Shown here: positions 1-8,460 of the stretch, one piece after another
Layout of the letters: each line of letters opens with the position of its first letter
How positions within the stretch are numbered: the first letter of the stretch is position 1
NCBI RefSeq assembly: GCF_022512515.1
Contig: NZ_JAKWBK010000001.1
Coordinates: 496,001 to 560,000 of the forward strand
Length of the DNA stretch: 64,000 nucleotides
Direction of reading: 5' to 3'
Source: Paraniabella hibiscisoli
GTDB lineage: Bacteria > Bacteroidota > Bacteroidia > Chitinophagales > Chitinophagaceae
The notes under the pieces: model-generated
Told to the model about the DNA's origin: nothing
The model's input: the letters and a program-made list of their open reading frames with translations, nothing else
Database searches by the model: none
Position numbers and translations under genes: made by a program

Positions 1-25
1 CTAAAAGAAGTAAATCAAACTCAAT

Positions 26-56
26 AATGCCCTTGCTAACGCCGGGGCATTTTTTA
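26..56 (+). terminator. Rho-independent terminator of an upstream gene
   Basis: A 7-bp stem (26-32 with 45-51, AATGCCC/GGGCATT) is followed by a short T run. The gene it ends lies before the window start. Confidence 0.5.
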
Positions 57-102
57 TGGCCGATATAGCCATTTTTTTGTACGTTTGCAAAAATTTTTAA
101 TT

Positions 103-231
103 ATGGGAAGAGGCGATAAAAAAACCGCAAAGGGAAAACGTTTTAAAGGGTCATACGGCAAAAGCCGCCCTGCAATTTCTCCTGAGGTAAAGCAAAAATT
201 AGCTGCCAAGAAAGAAGAAGCAGCTAAGTAA
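103..231 (+). CDS. 30S ribosomal protein THX
   Basis: This 42-residue, very basic protein starts MGRGDKKTAKGKRFKGSYGK and ends in a lysine/alanine tail. That matches the small Bacteroidota THX protein, which in Thermus binds the head of the 30S subunit and stabilises 16S rRNA. The ATG at 103 is the only start available, and translation runs cleanly to TAA at 229-231. A strong hairpin terminator follows within 30 bases, so the gene looks monocistronic. Role and identity rest on sequence similarity to the known family; the ORF itself is directly visible. Confidence 0.88.
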   Translation: MGRGDKKTAKGKRFKGSYGKSRPAISPEVKQKLAAKKEEAAK

Positions 232-260
232 TTTGATACTTTAGGGCGAAAAAATTATAT

Positions 261-289
261 AACAGGAACCTTTCGGTTCCTGTTTTTTT
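261..289. terminator. Rho-independent terminator, THX / convergent gene
   Basis: A perfect 10-bp inverted repeat (261-270 with 275-284) encloses a TTTC loop and is followed by a T run. It ends THX and overlaps the 3' end of the convergent minus-strand gene. Confidence 0.85.
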
Positions 290-614
290 ATTTAAACAAA
301 CAAAGTAACTCCTGGGTTTTGATCTCACTATCAGCCTCTTCCAGCGTTTTGTAAAGCCGGGTCAATTCACCGGGCGTTAATATCAGGTGCACATCCTGCG
401 AGGGAGTGGCGATCATAATGATCTTTGAATCCTGGTTTACATTGGAATAAGATTGCAAAGCCTTGTATTTTACCTGTTTACAAAAGATGTAAAAATCGGC
501 TTCATTTAAAGTAAGCATCGTTGAAATAAAAGCTACCTGGTAGTGACCACACTGCTTGCAGCGCACTACGTAACCTTCTTCGCCATAATAGAGAGACTGA
601 AAATCACAGGCCAT
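288..614 (-). CDS. small conserved hypothetical protein with a CxxC motif
   Basis: The 108-residue soluble protein has a CKQCGHYQVAF segment at about residues 19-29, a possible metal-binding CxxC knuckle. This is followed by an alternating alpha/beta pattern without signal peptide or membrane span. It resembles small Bacteroidota proteins of unknown function (possibly the DUF6686 group, which I cannot confirm). It stands alone, convergent to THX and sharing its terminator. No enzymatic motif is visible, so no function is proposed. Confidence 0.7.
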   Translation of the reverse strand: MACDFQSLYYGEEGYVVRCKQCGHYQVAFISTMLTLNEADFYIFCKQVKYKALQSYSNVNQDSKIIMIATPSQDVHLILTPGELTRLYKTLEEADSEIKTQELLCLFK

Positions 615-1002
615 ATAAAATAGTTTTTAAAACACAAAATTTGCATTTGTCATTAACTATTATATGCCGTATCGGGAATTTTCTTTTACGAGATCGGGAA
701 TTTTATTGGTAGTTGAACAGTTGACTGGCTTACAGTTAAACAGGATTATCTATAAAAATGATATTCGATCTTACAACTTAAAATATTACTCTCTTTAGCA
801 TGGCGCTGCGCATAAACATCTTCAAAAGACATAATACCAGAGATGATGGAACCATAGGGTATATATCATACGAGAAGACATTGTTCACACCGAAGCATTG
901 CACTTCATCCTACACAACTGCACTACGTTTGATCGTACGGTACTTATAAACCTATAAACTTGTCATCTTATCAACCAGTTAACCTATTAACCAGCCCCAC
1001 CA
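615..1002. other. 388-base stretch without a gene
   Basis: No credible ORF, RNA fold or promoter consensus is visible. The stretch is AT-rich. A GTTGACTGGCT word near 719 recurs near 4702 in another gene-poor stretch, which suggests short dispersed intergenic repeats. Confidence 0.5.
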
Positions 1003-1642
1003 TCAAGGCGCCAGCCTTTCTATTTTCCAGGTTCCATCGTTTTGGATGGTATAAAGTAACCGGTCGTGCAGGCGATTGGGCCTACCCTGCCAAAACTCAA
1101 TAGTATGAGGCTGAACAATATAACCGCCCCAGTATTCGGGCTTTTCAATGGGTTTACCGGCATCAGCTTCTGATTGTAAGCTACTAAGCCGCTCAACAAG
1201 AAATTTTCTGTCGGGCAACACGCTGCTTTGCGGTGAGGCCCAGGCGCCCAGCTGGCTGCCCACCGGCCTTGAGAAAAATAGGTTTCGCTGTCTTCTTTTG
1301 AGACCATGGCAACAGAACCTGTGATCCTTACCTGGCGTTCCAGTTCTTTCCAGAAGAATACCAGGCAGGCCCTAGGGTTTTGAGCCAGCTCCTGCCCTTT
1401 ACGGCTTTCGTAATTCGTGAAAAAGTAAACCCTTTTGGAGAAAAATCTTTCAGCAACACAATCCGGGCATCCGGTAAACCGTCAGCAGATGCAGTAGCAA
1501 GGGTCATTGCGTTTACTTCGGTCAACTCAGCATGAACGGCTTCCTTCCACCATTGTTGAAACTGGTCGATCGCATCGGGAAGCGCATCGGTTTCCAGCAA
1601 GCTTTTTAAGGAGTACTGTGTACGGATATCTGCAATAGACAT
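1003..1642 (-). CDS. pdxH: pyridoxamine 5'-phosphate oxidase (two frameshifts)
   Basis: PdxH oxidises pyridoxine or pyridoxamine 5'-phosphate to pyridoxal 5'-phosphate using FMN. The N-terminal part from ATG 1642 ([12 protein letters not shown]) reaches [23 protein letters not shown] missing T in a T5 run near 1417 then shifts the frame, after which [12 protein letters not shown] and the [17 protein letters not shown]-site motif follow. A second missing T near 1268 precedes [17 protein letters not shown] and the C-terminal RLHDR...WKIERLAP. With both bases restored the protein is about 214 residues, normal for the family. It lies downstream of pyrH on the same strand. The breaks are probably sequencing errors, because every conserved block is present. 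Confidence 0.9.
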
Positions 1643-1763
1643 AACAAAAGATTTAAAATCATGAAATGATTGAGCAGGATCAAAGGTCGTATACCACTTC
1701 AGCAACAGCAATGACCATCCTCCTTAATCAACCTGATTATTATCACTGATCAGGCGTCCATCA

Positions 1764-2474
1764 TCAGCTGATCAATGTACCTACATCTTCGCCCAAAGCC
1801 ACCCTGGCAAGATTGCCTGGACTGTTCATATCAAAAACAATGATAGGCAGGTTATTCTCCATGCAAAGGGTAAAGGCTGTCATATCCATAATACGGAGGT
1901 TATTTGTTAAACACTCCTGGTAGGTAACTGTTTTATAACGGGTAGCAGTAGGATCTTTCTCGGGATCTGCTGTATACACGCCATCTACACGCGTTCCTTT
2001 CAAAATCACATCTGCCTGTATTTCTATAGCTCTTAAAGAGCCAGCTGTATCTGTTGTAAAATAAGGGTTGCCTGTACCCGCGCCAAAAATCACCACCCGG
2101 TCTTTCTCCAGATGCCTGATTGCCCTGCGACGAATATAAGGCTCCGCAATCTGCTCCATATTAATGGCGCTTTGCAAGCGGGTAAACATACCTGCTTTTT
2201 CAAGTCCGGCCTGTAAAGCCATTCCATTGATTACTGTAGCCAGCATTCCCATATAGTCGCCATGTGCACGCTCAATACCGGTTTGAGCTTCATTCATTCC
2301 ACGATAAATATTACCGCCGCCTATTACAATGGCCACCTGCACACCCAAATCAACAACAGACTTAATTTCCTTGGCATACTGCGTAATTACATCCGCATCC
2401 ATACCGAAATTCTTATTTCCCATTAAAGACTCTCCGGAAAGTTTTAACAGAATCCTTTTGTATTTAGGCTGCAT
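1764..2474 (-). CDS. pyrH: UMP kinase
   Basis: PyrH phosphorylates UMP to UDP with ATP in pyrimidine nucleotide synthesis and works as a hexamer. The intact 236-residue frame shows the amino-acid-kinase motifs KLSGESLMG near the N terminus, GGGNIYRG at about residue 52, the [15 protein letters not shown] nucleotide/UMP loop near residue 131 and KGTRVDGVY near 158. In many Bacteroidota pyrH follows tsf. Here three plus-strand genes lie between tsf and pyrH, so pyrH probably has its own promoter in the gap upstream of 2474. Confidence 0.96.
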   Translation of the reverse strand: MQPKYKRILLKLSGESLMGNKNFGMDADVITQYAKEIKSVVDLGVQVAIVIGGGNIYRGMNEAQTGIERAHGDYMGMLATVINGMALQAGLEKAGMFTRLQSAINMEQIAEPYIRRRAIRHLEKDRVVIFGAGTGNPYFTTDTAGSLRAIEIQADVILKGTRVDGVYTADPEKDPTATRYKTVTYQECLTNNLRIMDMTAFTLCMENNLPIIVFDMNSPGNLARVALGEDVGTLIS

Positions 2475-2750
2475 CTTTTTTATTTTTTAGTTAATTGTTC
2501 AAAATTGCCCGGCGAAGATAGGAAACAGTTAAAAAGTTTATAAGTTTATCATTTAAAAGTTTTAGAATGAAGCGCCAACCAGATATCGGCATTCATTGTT
2601 TATTGGTTAAGATTAAAATTGATGCCCGACCCGAATGCTCCAATGCCCGGTTCAGCAGTTGGTTATATACCGGCAAGGTTGTTGAGCATTTTAGCAGAGT
2701 AGCTGTTGATTAACGGGTTATTCAATATAAACATTTAAAATACTTAAAAG

Positions 2751-3735
2751 ATGAAAAGGAAATTAGGCAACAGTGATATTTCGGTTACACCCATAACGAT
2801 GGGCGCATGGGCTATAGGAGGCTTTATGTGGGGAGGTAACGAGGAAAAAGATTCTATTGCTGCTATACAGGCCTACATAGACAATGGTGTTACATCTATA
2901 GACACGGCACCTATTTATGGCTTTGGGTATAGCGAGGAACTGGTTGGTAAGGCCATTAAGAATTATGATCGAAGTAAAATAGAAATACTCACTAAATTCG
3001 GCATGGTGTGGGATATTGAAAAAGGAGACTTTGCCTTTGAAGGTAAAAATAACGAAGGCGACCTAAAGAAAATATATCGCTATGGCGGGTATGAACGCAC
3101 GATCAGTGACGTAGAGCTTAGCCTTAAAAGATTGCAAACAGATTATATTGACCTGATCCAACTCCACTGGCCCGACACTACTACACCCATAGATGAAACG
3201 ATGAAGGCAATGGAAAAGCTATTGCAGGATGGTAAAGTAAGAGCTGTTGGCGTATGTAATTATAATGCGGCGCAATTGGAAGAAGCAGAAAAAACGGTGA
3301 AGCTGGCAAGCAACCAGGTTCCCTATAGCATGTTGAAACGTGATATTGAAGCAGAAGTAGTACCTTATGCATTAAAGAACGATCTGTCGATTATTGCCTA
3401 TAGCCCAATGGAGCGCGGACTTTTAACCGGCAAATACGAGAATATGTCAGCTTTGTCGGCAGATGATCATCGAAATAGCTATTTTAAAAATTTGACTTCG
3501 CAGCAGTAAAAACGCTGACCGACCACCTGGCAGATCTGGCAACAAAATATAACGCTACTATTGCACAGCTGGTGTTAGCATGGACCTACCATCAGCCATC
3601 TGTGCAACAGCATTGGCAGGCGCGCGCAACGCCCAACAGGCCGAAGAGAATTCAAGGGCATTACATATAACGATCAGCGCTGAAGATCTGAAGCTGATAG
3701 ACGGATGGCTTACTAACCGCTTTCAGACTCAATAA
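2751..3735 (+). CDS. aldo/keto reductase (two frameshifts)
   Basis: This NADPH-dependent TIM-barrel oxidoreductase shows the AKR tetrad: Asp and Tyr in SIDTAPIYGFGYSE, Lys in ILTKFGM and His in LIQLHWPD. The C-terminal cofactor part YSPMERGLLTGKY is also present. A missing A near 3493 stops the first frame after HRNSYFK; the next frame gives FDFAAVKTLTDHLADLA. A second missing base near 3606 leads to ATALAGARNAQQAEENS, the usual NADP-binding end, and stop at 3733-3735. The restored length is about 328 residues, typical for the family. The substrate is not predictable. The gene stands alone between pyrH and a PfkB kinase. Confidence 0.88.
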
Positions 3736-3823
3736 CATCCTGAAACAAAACATTATAAAGTCCGGCCAGACGGGTCGGCTCTACCCCTACTGTACTTTAT
3801 TACTTAATGGCTAAATTAGATAC

Positions 3824-4696
3824 ATGAATACGATTTGCTTTGGCGAAATTCTTTGGGATATATTACCGCAGGAAAAAGTTCCGGGTGGGGCTCCGATGAA
3901 TGTTTGTTACCATTTAAACCAGTTAGGACAAGCAGCAGCCATTATTTCTAAAATAGGAAAGGACGAAAACGGCCAGGGTTTGTTTGATTTTTTACAGCAG
4001 CATAAAGTAGATGTTTCCTTAGTGCAAACAGATGAGCAACATGCTACCGGCACCGTAATTGCCACACAGAAGGGCAATGAAATGGAGTACGATATTGTAC
4101 AGCCGGTTGCCTGGGATTTTATCGATGCAACAGAACAACTGCTTGATAAAGTTTCACAGGCTTCCTATTTTGTTTGCGGCAGCCTGGCCGCCAGGAGTGA
4201 GCTTTCCAGAAACACGTTGTATCAGCTGCTCCATGTCGCTCAGACAAAAGTGATTGACATTAATCTTCGTCCCCCTCATTTTGAAAGAGACACTTTAGAA
4301 CATCTTTTTCAACAGGCCGATATTTTAAAGCTCAACGACCATGAACTCGCTATGATAGCAGGTTGGTATATTAACGAGCCGGACTTTGAAAAACAGGTAA
4401 TTTTCCTGAGCGATCAGTTTTCAATTCCCACAATTATTATAACCAGGGGTGCAAATGGTGCAGCACTTTACTACAATAATGCATTCTACTACCATAATGG
4501 CTACAAAGTAACCGTTGCCGACACCATTGGTAGTGGAGATGCTTTTCTTGCTGGATTCCTGTCAAAGCATATCCAACAAAATAATGCGCCTGAATCCTCT
4601 CTGGATTTTGCCTGCAAATTGGGCGCTTTTGTTGCTTCGCAGAAAGGAGCTTGTCCACCTTATAATGCAAGTGAGGTTGATCAGTTAATTAGTTGA
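3824..4696 (+). CDS. PfkB-family carbohydrate kinase, fructokinase-like
   Basis: This cytoplasmic ribokinase-fold sugar kinase has an intact frame of 290 residues. It carries the N-terminal FGEILWDILP and GGAPMNVCYHLNQLG substrate-site motif, and near residue 230 the DTIGSGDAFLAGFL signature with the catalytic Asp of the anion hole. The pattern fits bacterial fructokinases better than ribokinases, but the exact sugar is inference. It starts 88 bases after the aldo/keto reductase and may be cotranscribed with it. No transport gene is adjacent. Confidence 0.88.
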   Translation: MNTICFGEILWDILPQEKVPGGAPMNVCYHLNQLGQAAAIISKIGKDENGQGLFDFLQQHKVDVSLVQTDEQHATGTVIATQKGNEMEYDIVQPVAWDFIDATEQLLDKVSQASYFVCGSLAARSELSRNTLYQLLHVAQTKVIDINLRPPHFERDTLEHLFQQADILKLNDHELAMIAGWYINEPDFEKQVIFLSDQFSIPTIIITRGANGAALYYNNAFYYHNGYKVTVADTIGSGDAFLAGFLSKHIQQNNAPESSLDFACKLGAFVASQKGACPPYNASEVDQLIS

Positions 4697-4963
4697 AAAG
4701 TTGACTGGCTGATCAGTTGACTGGTTTAAAATTATTGTCTAACTTGTTCAAATCTTTCAGGGCACTAGACTGAGGCTTTCTCACGATATAAATAAATGGG
4801 TCTTATAATAAAGCAAATTTACAATCATATAGGTTTTCGCTTATGGAAGCTATGTTCCGCCTTGGGCGGATGCTATGCGCTTTCTTCAGAGTAAAGGTTA
4901 CATACCTATGTAATAAAAAATAGGTTCTACGAAAAGAAAGCCTACAGTATTAAATAACAAACT
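4697..4963. other. intergenic stretch with a small hairpin
   Basis: This 267-base AT-rich spacer holds the GTTGACTGG word twice near 4702-4725. It also has a perfect short hairpin TCCGCC-ttg-GGCGGA at 4856-4870 without a T run. No RNA gene is recognised. Confidence 0.4.
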
Positions 4964-5251
4964 ATGACAATCGAAGATTTAAAAAACACATTAAACAACA
5001 CTGAGCCACCATCCCATTTTTCTGACCTTCAAAAAGGTATTTGGCATGCTGCCAAAGGCGATTGGGACGCCGCGCATAATATAGCGCAGGCGCATGAAGG
5101 TTCAAAAGATTTCGACCATTTACATGCGCATTTACATCGAGTAGAAGGCGATGACTGGAATGCAGGTTACTGGTACCGGAGAGCCGGAGTTGCAATGCCA
5201 ACAAAATCGCTTAGTGATGAGTTAGATGAATTGATACTACAATGGGGCTGA
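4964..5251 (+). CDS. small conserved protein of unknown function
   Basis: The 95-residue protein is rich in Trp and His and has the pattern GIWHAAKGDWDAAHNIAQ, then HLHAHLHRVEGDDWNAGYWYRRAG. This looks like two short helix-turn-helix repeats of TPR flavour (W-x-A-x-GDWxAAH / H-x-EGDxxNAxYWY). I know it as a widely conserved but uncharacterised family; no catalytic role can be assigned. It has no signal peptide. It is convergent with tsf and shares the hairpin at 5275-5301. Confidence 0.75.
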   Translation: MTIEDLKNTLNNTEPPSHFSDLQKGIWHAAKGDWDAAHNIAQAHEGSKDFDHLHAHLHRVEGDDWNAGYWYRRAGVAMPTKSLSDELDELILQWG

Positions 5252-5274
5252 TTTCGGTCAGGCTTCTAAGCATA

Positions 5275-5301
5275 AAAAAGCGCCTCATTACTGAAGCGCT
5301 T
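5275..5301 (-). terminator. terminator of the rplM-rpsI-rpsB-tsf operon
   Basis: The stem AAGCGC/GCGCTT (5278-5283 with 5296-5301), read on the minus strand, is followed by a T6 run (A run on the plus strand at 5274-5279). It lies 26 bases beyond the tsf stop. Confidence 0.75.
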
Positions 5302-5326
5302 ATCAAATATATCCTTAAGGTTTTTA

Positions 5327-6160
5327 TTAACCTAAAGCTACTCTTTTGAACTCTAAAACTTTTACACCGTTTTCTTTCAGGTAGTCGCCAACAGATTTGC
5401 TACCATCTTTTACGAAAGCCTGTGCAGTTAAAGTTTGTTCTTTAAAGAATGCACCTAATTTACCTTCAGCGATCTTAGAGATCATTTCTTCAGGTTTGCC
5501 AGCCATTTTAGGATCTTCTTTCATGATATCCATGATAACCGCTTTCTCACGGGCTACTACATCAGCAGGAACACTGTCAGCATCTACTGCAACAGGGCTT
5601 AATGCCGCAACCTGCATTGCTACATCTTTACCAGCTTCAGCTGCTTCTTTATCTAAAGCAACCAATACACCGATACGGTTAGCACCATGAATGTAAGAAG
5701 CCACATAAGGAGCCGTTACCTTTTCAAACTTAGTGATACCGATTTTTTCACCGATTGCAGCTAATTTATCATTGATCAATTCTGCAATTTTAGTTCCGTT
5801 TACAGAAGCTTCGTTTAATTCTTCAGCAGAATTTACGTTATTTTCGATAGCCGCATCAGCGATACTTTTTACGAATGCGATGAAATCTTCATTTTTAGAA
5901 ACGAAGTCAGTTTCGCAGCTTACGCATACAACGATACCGGTTTTGTTATCAGCCGTAGTTTGTGCGATTACCACACCTTCTTTAGCTTCACGGTCGCTAC
6001 GTTTTGCAGCCACTTTCTGACCTTGCTTACGCAACCAGTCGATAGCCGCTTCAAAATCACCATTTGTTTCTGTAAGTGCTTTACGGCAATCTAACATACC
6101 CGCACCGGTAGCCTGGCGCAGCTTATTAATATCTTGTGCTGTAATTGTTACTGTAGACAT
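5327..6160 (-). CDS. tsf: translation elongation factor Ts
   Basis: EF-Ts exchanges GDP for GTP on EF-Tu. The intact 277-residue protein has the UBA-like N-terminal LRQATGAGMLDCRKALTE motif and then the EF-Tu contact motif CVSCETDFVSKNEDF near residue 79. Two dimerisation subdomains follow and it ends VLEFKRVALG. It is the last gene of the conserved rplM-rpsI-rpsB-tsf operon, 211 bases after rpsB. The gap carries repeated GAACTAT words. The length matches the Bacteroidota family. Confidence 0.97.
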   Translation of the reverse strand: MSTVTITAQDINKLRQATGAGMLDCRKALTETNGDFEAAIDWLRKQGQKVAAKRSDREAKEGVVIAQTTADNKTGIVVCVSCETDFVSKNEDFIAFVKSIADAAIENNVNSAEELNEASVNGTKIAELINDKLAAIGEKIGITKFEKVTAPYVASYIHGANRIGVLVALDKEAAEAGKDVAMQVAALSPVAVDADSVPADVVAREKAVIMDIMKEDPKMAGKPEEMISKIAEGKLGAFFKEQTLTAQAFVKDGSKSVGDYLKENGVKVLEFKRVALG

Positions 6161-6299
6161 ATTTTTTGTTTAAAGTTCAAGGTTGCATGTTTTAAGGTTT
6201 CAAACATAAACCGAAAACGTTTTAATGTAATCTTATTTTATTATTAAGCCATCAGAGCGTACACTTCATTGGTTGCTATCGAAATGCCGTCAACTGTTG

Positions 6300-6362
6300 A
6301 CAATAAAAAAGTTCATAGTTCACGGTCCATAGCAATGAACTATCAACCATGAACTATTAACT
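6300..6362. repeat. intergenic ATAGTTCA repeat cluster
   Basis: Between rpsB and tsf, the words AGTTCATAGTTCA, TGAACTATCAACCATGAACTAT and related copies occur in both orientations and can form weak hairpins. This is a simple intergenic repeat with no coding content; function unknown. Confidence 0.5.
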
Positions 6363-6371
6363 CAATACGAA

Positions 6372-7265
6372 TTATCTTCTTGGAGCTCCGCTTCTCGCGC
6401 CGCCACCGCCGCCAGTGCTTCTTCTGCGCTGACCGCCTTGTCCCTGACCTTGTCCGCCACCGCGTCCACCACGTCCACGACCAGCTTCAGCTTCAGCTTC
6501 AGCCTGTATTTTCGCAGCTTGCTTTTCGTTCTCATCAGAGAAATTATCTTCTACATCATCATCTTTAGCAGCTTGTCTTTCAGCCAGGCCTTCTTCGATC
6601 GCAGCAGTAATATAATTTACTACGATCGCGATAGATTTTGTAGCATCGTCATTTGCTGGAATTGCAAAATCAACTTTATTAGGATCGCAGTTAGTATCTA
6701 CTACACCAAAAGTGCTTACACCAAGGCGTTTTGATTCTGCTAATGCGATATGCTCATGACCGATATCAACAATGAATAAAGCAGCAGGTACACGGCCCAG
6801 TTGAGCGATACCACCTAATACTTTCTCCATTTTATCTTTATCGCGGGTTAAAGTAAGACGCTCTTTTTTGTAATGCTATCGAAAGAACCGTCAGCCAGCA
6901 TTTTTTCGATGCTCTGCATTTTCTTTACACTCTTACGAACTGTGTTGAAGTTAGTTAACATACCGCCCAACCAACGCTCAGTAACATAAGGCATGCCTAC
7001 TTTCTGTGCGCATTCTGTAACGATATCTTTTGCTTGTTTTTTTGTACCAACAAACAATATTTTTTACCGCTGCGTGCAATTTGTTTCATTGCAGCTGCAG
7101 TTTCCTGCAGGCACTCAACAGTTTTGTTCAAATCGATGATATGGATACCTTTTTTCTCAGCAAAAATGTAAGGTAACATTTTAGGTTCCATTTCTTTTTT
7201 AAGTGACCGAAATGTACACCCGCTTCCAGAAGCTGCTGTTGTAATGATGTATTATTATTTTCCAT
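6372..7265 (-). CDS. rpsB: 30S ribosomal protein S2 with a glycine/arginine-rich tail (three frameshifts)
   Basis: S2 binds the 30S body near S1. The start at 7265 gives [21 protein letters not shown]. Three single-base losses break the frame: a C near 7190 before PKMLPYIF, an A near 7066 before [13 protein letters not shown], and an A near 6868 before [18 protein letters not shown]. The family blocks [11 protein letters not shown] and [21 protein letters not shown] are present. After about residue 235 comes an acidic stretch and then a tail of about 40 residues of [22 protein letters not shown] and poly-Gly, which core S2 does not need. The gene is essential, so the breaks must be sequence errors. 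Confidence 0.95.
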
Positions 7266-7349
7266 TTAAAGTATAAGTTTAAAGTTTGAAGTAAAAAGTT
7301 TAAAGTTTGCCTAAGGATGCTAACCTTAAACTTTAAACATTTAAACAAA
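7266..7349. repeat. AAGTTTAAAGTTT repeats between rpsI and rpsB
   Basis: Several direct and inverted copies of TTTAAAGTTTGAAG / AACTTTAAAC fill the spacer. They could form a weak hairpin. No other feature is seen. Confidence 0.45.
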
Positions 7350-7739
7350 TTAACGTTTAGAGAACTGGTAGCTCTTTCTTGCTTTTTTATGACCAAATTT
7401 CTTACGCTCAACAGAACGTGGATCACGTTTCAGTAAACCGGCAGCTTTTAAAGCAGGGCGGTATTCAGCGTTAATATCTACCAACGCACGGGCAATACCC
7501 AGCATTGCAGCTTCAGCCTGGCCTTTAACACCACCACCTGCAGCATTGATTTTAACATCAAATTTATCTGCCGCTTCGATTGTTTTTAAAGGACGCTCAA
7601 CCTGGTTTTGAAGGTATACCAGTGAAAAATAATTTTTATAATCTTTATCGTTTACAGTGATAGCACCAGTACCCCTGCTGATGAAAATCCGGGTAACTGC
7701 TTCTTTACGGCGACCAACTGCATTTTTTTGCTTTTCCAT
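7350..7739 (-). CDS. rpsI: 30S ribosomal protein S9
   Basis: S9 sits in the 30S head, and its C-terminal tail reaches the P-site tRNA. The intact 129-residue frame has the N-terminal AVGRRKEAVTRIF, the GGGVKGQAEAAMLGIARAL core and the classical end DPRSVERKKFGHKKARKSYQFSKR. Its final Lys-Arg is the tRNA-contacting end in the family. It lies between rplM and rpsB in the conserved operon order. Confidence 0.97.
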   Translation of the reverse strand: MEKQKNAVGRRKEAVTRIFISRGTGAITVNDKDYKNYFSLVYLQNQVERPLKTIEAADKFDVKINAAGGGVKGQAEAAMLGIARALVDINAEYRPALKAAGLLKRDPRSVERKKFGHKKARKSYQFSKR

Positions 7740-7834
7740 TTATTTGAAGATTTTAGTAGTTAGTAATTAGTAATTAGATATTAGACATTGTTGGATTCGC
7801 ATCTAAATACTAGGACCTAAATACTTTGTACTAA

Positions 7835-8276
7835 TTAAAATTTAAGTTCTTTAGGTTGTTGTGCAGTGTGAGGATGGTTACCACCTGCATATACAAATAA
7901 TTTTTTGTACATTTTACGACCTAAACGGTTTTTAGGTAACATGCCTTTTACCGCTCTTTCAATAATTACTTCAGGACGACGTTTTTGTAAATCGCTGGCC
8001 ACTTCTTCTTTACGGCCACTTGATACCCACTGAAAGTATCATATACTTTCTGATCCATTTTTTACCGCTTAATTTAACTTTCTCACAGTTGGTAACGATG
8101 ATATAATCGCCTGTGTCAACGTGTGGAGTGTAAGACGCCTTGTGTTTACCGCGTAAAATAGCGGCAATACGGGAACACATACGACCTACGGTTTGATTAG
8201 TACCGTCTACAACGTACCAGTTACGCTGCACAGTAGCCTCGTTCGCATGCTTCGTGGTGAAATGTTGTTTGCTCAT
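7835..8276 (-). CDS. rplM: 50S ribosomal protein L13 (two frameshifts)
   Basis: L13 is an early-assembly 23S rRNA-binding protein. It starts at 8276 with [33 protein letters not shown] and continues through [23 protein letters not shown] missing A in the A6 run near 8061 displaces [14 protein letters not shown] second missing A near 8024 displaces [36 protein letters not shown]. The normal end is [19 protein letters not shown], with stop at 7835-7837. The restored length is about 147 residues. It is the first gene of the operon, with a promoter just upstream. Confidence 0.95.
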
Positions 8277-8358
8277 TTTTTTAAATTCTATTTGTTATAA
8301 AAAACCGGGCTATCCCCGACCCCTTCCGAACCAAATCGGAATTGGGAGTGCAAAAGTA
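8277..8358 (-). promoter_or_regulatory. promoter and leader of the rplM operon
   Basis: A -7 element TACTTTTG (minus strand, 8351-8358) fits TAnnTTTG. The transcribed leader of about 70 bases holds a small hairpin (CCGATTTGGTTCGG) and a G-rich/C-rich segment. It may be an autoregulatory ribosomal-protein leader, but no family could be matched by eye. Confidence 0.5.
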
Positions 8359-8381
8359 GGCAGTATATTGCAAGAAAGGAA

Positions 8382-8411
8382 CAAAAAAAGGCGCTATTTT
8401 TTATAGCACCT
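8382..8411 (-). terminator. terminator of the sus operon
   Basis: The stem AGGTGCTAT/ATAGCGCCT (8403-8411 with 8389-8397, one G-U pair), read on the minus strand, is followed by a T run. It lies 50 bases after the susE stop. Confidence 0.8.
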
Positions 8412-8460
8412 TTGCAAATAATTGATTTTCAATAATATTTTTGCTGGTAAAATAAAGCAC

